NCBI GenBank assembly: GCA_041650355.1
Contig: JBAZLI010000007.1
Coordinates: 1 to 22,200 of the forward strand
DNA: 22,200 nucleotides
DNA from: Candidatus Micrarchaeia archaeon
Lineage (GTDB): Archaea > Micrarchaeota > Micrarchaeia > Anstonellales > Bilamarchaeaceae
Reading direction: 5' to 3'
This document shows, piece after piece, positions 21,311-22,200 of the stretch. Positions within the stretch are counted from its first letter, which is position 1. Each line of letters starts with the position of its first letter. The position numbers and the translations under genes were made by a program. The notes below the pieces were generated by a model that did no database searches, was not told the DNA's origin, and saw only the letters and a program-made list of their open reading frames with translations.

Positions 21311-22200
21311 GGAAGAGCGACCAGCTTTATGTTTCATCAAAGAAGCAGTTCGCGAAGGTCCAGCAGGTCGCGATATACATGGGCCCGGACAGAGTGCAGG
21401 CCGAACACTTGAGCGCCGGCAACATCGGCGCCGTCGTGGGGGTGAAGGACCTGTACGTGGGCGAAACGGTATCCACGGAGATAATACACCCGTTCGAGCA
21501 GATAAAACACTACGCCGAGCCGGTCATCACGAAATCAATAGAGGCCAAGGAGAGCAAGGACCTCGCGAGGCTGATAGAGATTCTCAGGGGGATAAAAAAG
21601 GAGGACCCGACGCTCAAAGTGGAGCTCAACCAGGAAACCGGCGAGCATCTCATCAGCGGCATGGGCGAGCTGCACCTGGAAATAATAGAATACAAGATAA
21701 GGAACGAGAAGAAACTGGACATCAAGACCTCGCCTCCGCTGGTCGTGTACAGGGAAACGCTTTCAGGCGCGTCTCCTGAGGTTGAGGGAAAATCCCCGAA
21801 CAAGCACAACAAGATAAAGGTCATAGTGGAGGCGCTTTCGCCGGAAATAATGGAGGCTTTCGAGAACGGCTCCATACCTGACGGAAGGCCCAAGGGCAAG
21901 GAGATAGTGGAAACGCTTGTTGAAGCTGGAATGCCAAGGCCTGAAGCTAAAGGAGTGTGGGACATCTACAACAGGAACATACTCGTGGACGCGACCAAGG
22001 GCGTGCAGTACCTCAACGAGGTGGAGGAGCTGATAATACAGGGGTTCGAGGAGGCCATGGACAAGGGTCCGCTGGCGAAGGAGAAAGTGACCGGTGTGAA
22101 GATAACTGTGACTGATGCGTCGCTGCACGAGGACAACGTACACCGCGGGCCGGCCCAGATGATTCCGGCGATAAAGAGGCCGATATACGCGGCCATGCTC
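21292..22200 (+). CDS. fusA: Elongation factor 2, continuation after the frameshift, cut by the window end
   Basis: This frame has no start codon near its beginning and continues EF-2 from LFSGQVRKSDQLYV (end of domain II) through domains III, IV and part of V. It shows GELHLEIIEYKI in domain III and DASLHEDNVHRGPAQ in domain IV. The histidine encoded by 22141-22143 is the diphthamide site; adding both parts and one restored residue places it at 596, close to His600 of Pyrococcus EF-2. The gene runs past the window with roughly 110 residues missing. Restoring one base, for example by reading GTGCGGCTG where the sequence has GTGGGCTG, would give a GEVGVVRLFSG junction of exactly the normal length. 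Confidence 0.9.
   Translation, partial: MFSGQVRKSDQLYVSSKKQFAKVQQVAIYMGPDRVQAEHLSAGNIGAVVGVKDLYVGETVSTEIIHPFEQIKHYAEPVITKSIEAKESKDLARLIEILRGIKKEDPTLKVELNQETGEHLISGMGELHLEIIEYKIRNEKKLDIKTSPPLVVYRETLSGASPEVEGKSPNKHNKIKVIVEALSPEIMEAFENGSIPDGRPKGKEIVETLVEAGMPRPEAKGVWDIYNRNILVDATKGVQYLNEVEELIIQGFEEAMDKGPLAKEKVTGVKITVTDASLHEDNVHRGPAQMIPAIKRPIYAAML

Noticed and set aside
21285..21779. Third-frame open frame beginning near the EF-2 break
   Set aside because: Its product is a low-complexity Arg/Gly-rich sequence, while the neighbouring frame gives perfect EF-2 similarity.
1..22200. CRISPR array, insertion sequence or attachment site
   Set aside because: No regularly spaced repeats, transposase-like protein, terminal inverted repeats or tRNA target was seen.

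Overview
This window is from an archaeon. It carries the archaeal RNA polymerase operon with both large subunits split (rpoB into B'' and B', rpoA into A' and A''), an archaeal-type short NusA, ribosomal proteins L30e, S12 and S7, and EF-2 with a diphthamide-type histidine. Promoters are TATA-like and many ribosome binding sites have a GGTGAT core. The split rpoB points to a euryarchaeal or DPANN-like lineage. The compact layout and many unrecognised proteins suggest a small uncultured lineage, but the sequence alone does not fix the phylum.

Region 1 (1-4056) holds a surface-anchored six-bladed NHL propeller protein, the diphthamide synthetase Dph6, an M24 (Xaa-Pro) peptidase and, on the opposite strand, the glutaminase subunit of GMP synthase. 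Dph6 completes the modification of EF-2, and the start of EF-2 lies at the far end of the same window. Region 2 (4056-5612) is one gene for an unusual protein that looks like PEP synthase without its TIM barrel: an ATP-grasp-like N-terminal part plus a C-terminal phosphohistidine swivel domain.

Region 3 (5640-14004) is the transcription operon rpoH-rpoB2-rpoB1-rpoA1-rpoA2-rpl30e-nusA, all on the plus strand with tiny gaps and a ribosome binding site before nearly every gene. Region 4 (14021-19020) holds UppP (polyprenyl-diphosphate phosphatase) and four proteins I cannot assign, one of them a TPR protein, in alternating orientation. It separates nusA from rps12, which commonly adjoin in related archaea. 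Region 5 (19165-22200) is the translation operon rps12-rps7-fusA, with a leader of about 100 nt carrying a perfect small hairpin. EF-2 runs off the window end and contains an apparent one-base deletion near 21290.

The most notable items are the TIM-barrel-less PEP-synthase-like protein, the EF-2 frameshift, the block of unknown genes inside a usually conserved operon, the changed PNSA loop of S12, the acidic/basic tail on L30e, the sequon cluster on the propeller protein, and a clear split between leaderless single genes and Shine-Dalgarno-led operon genes. I saw no tRNA, rRNA, CRISPR array or insertion sequence.
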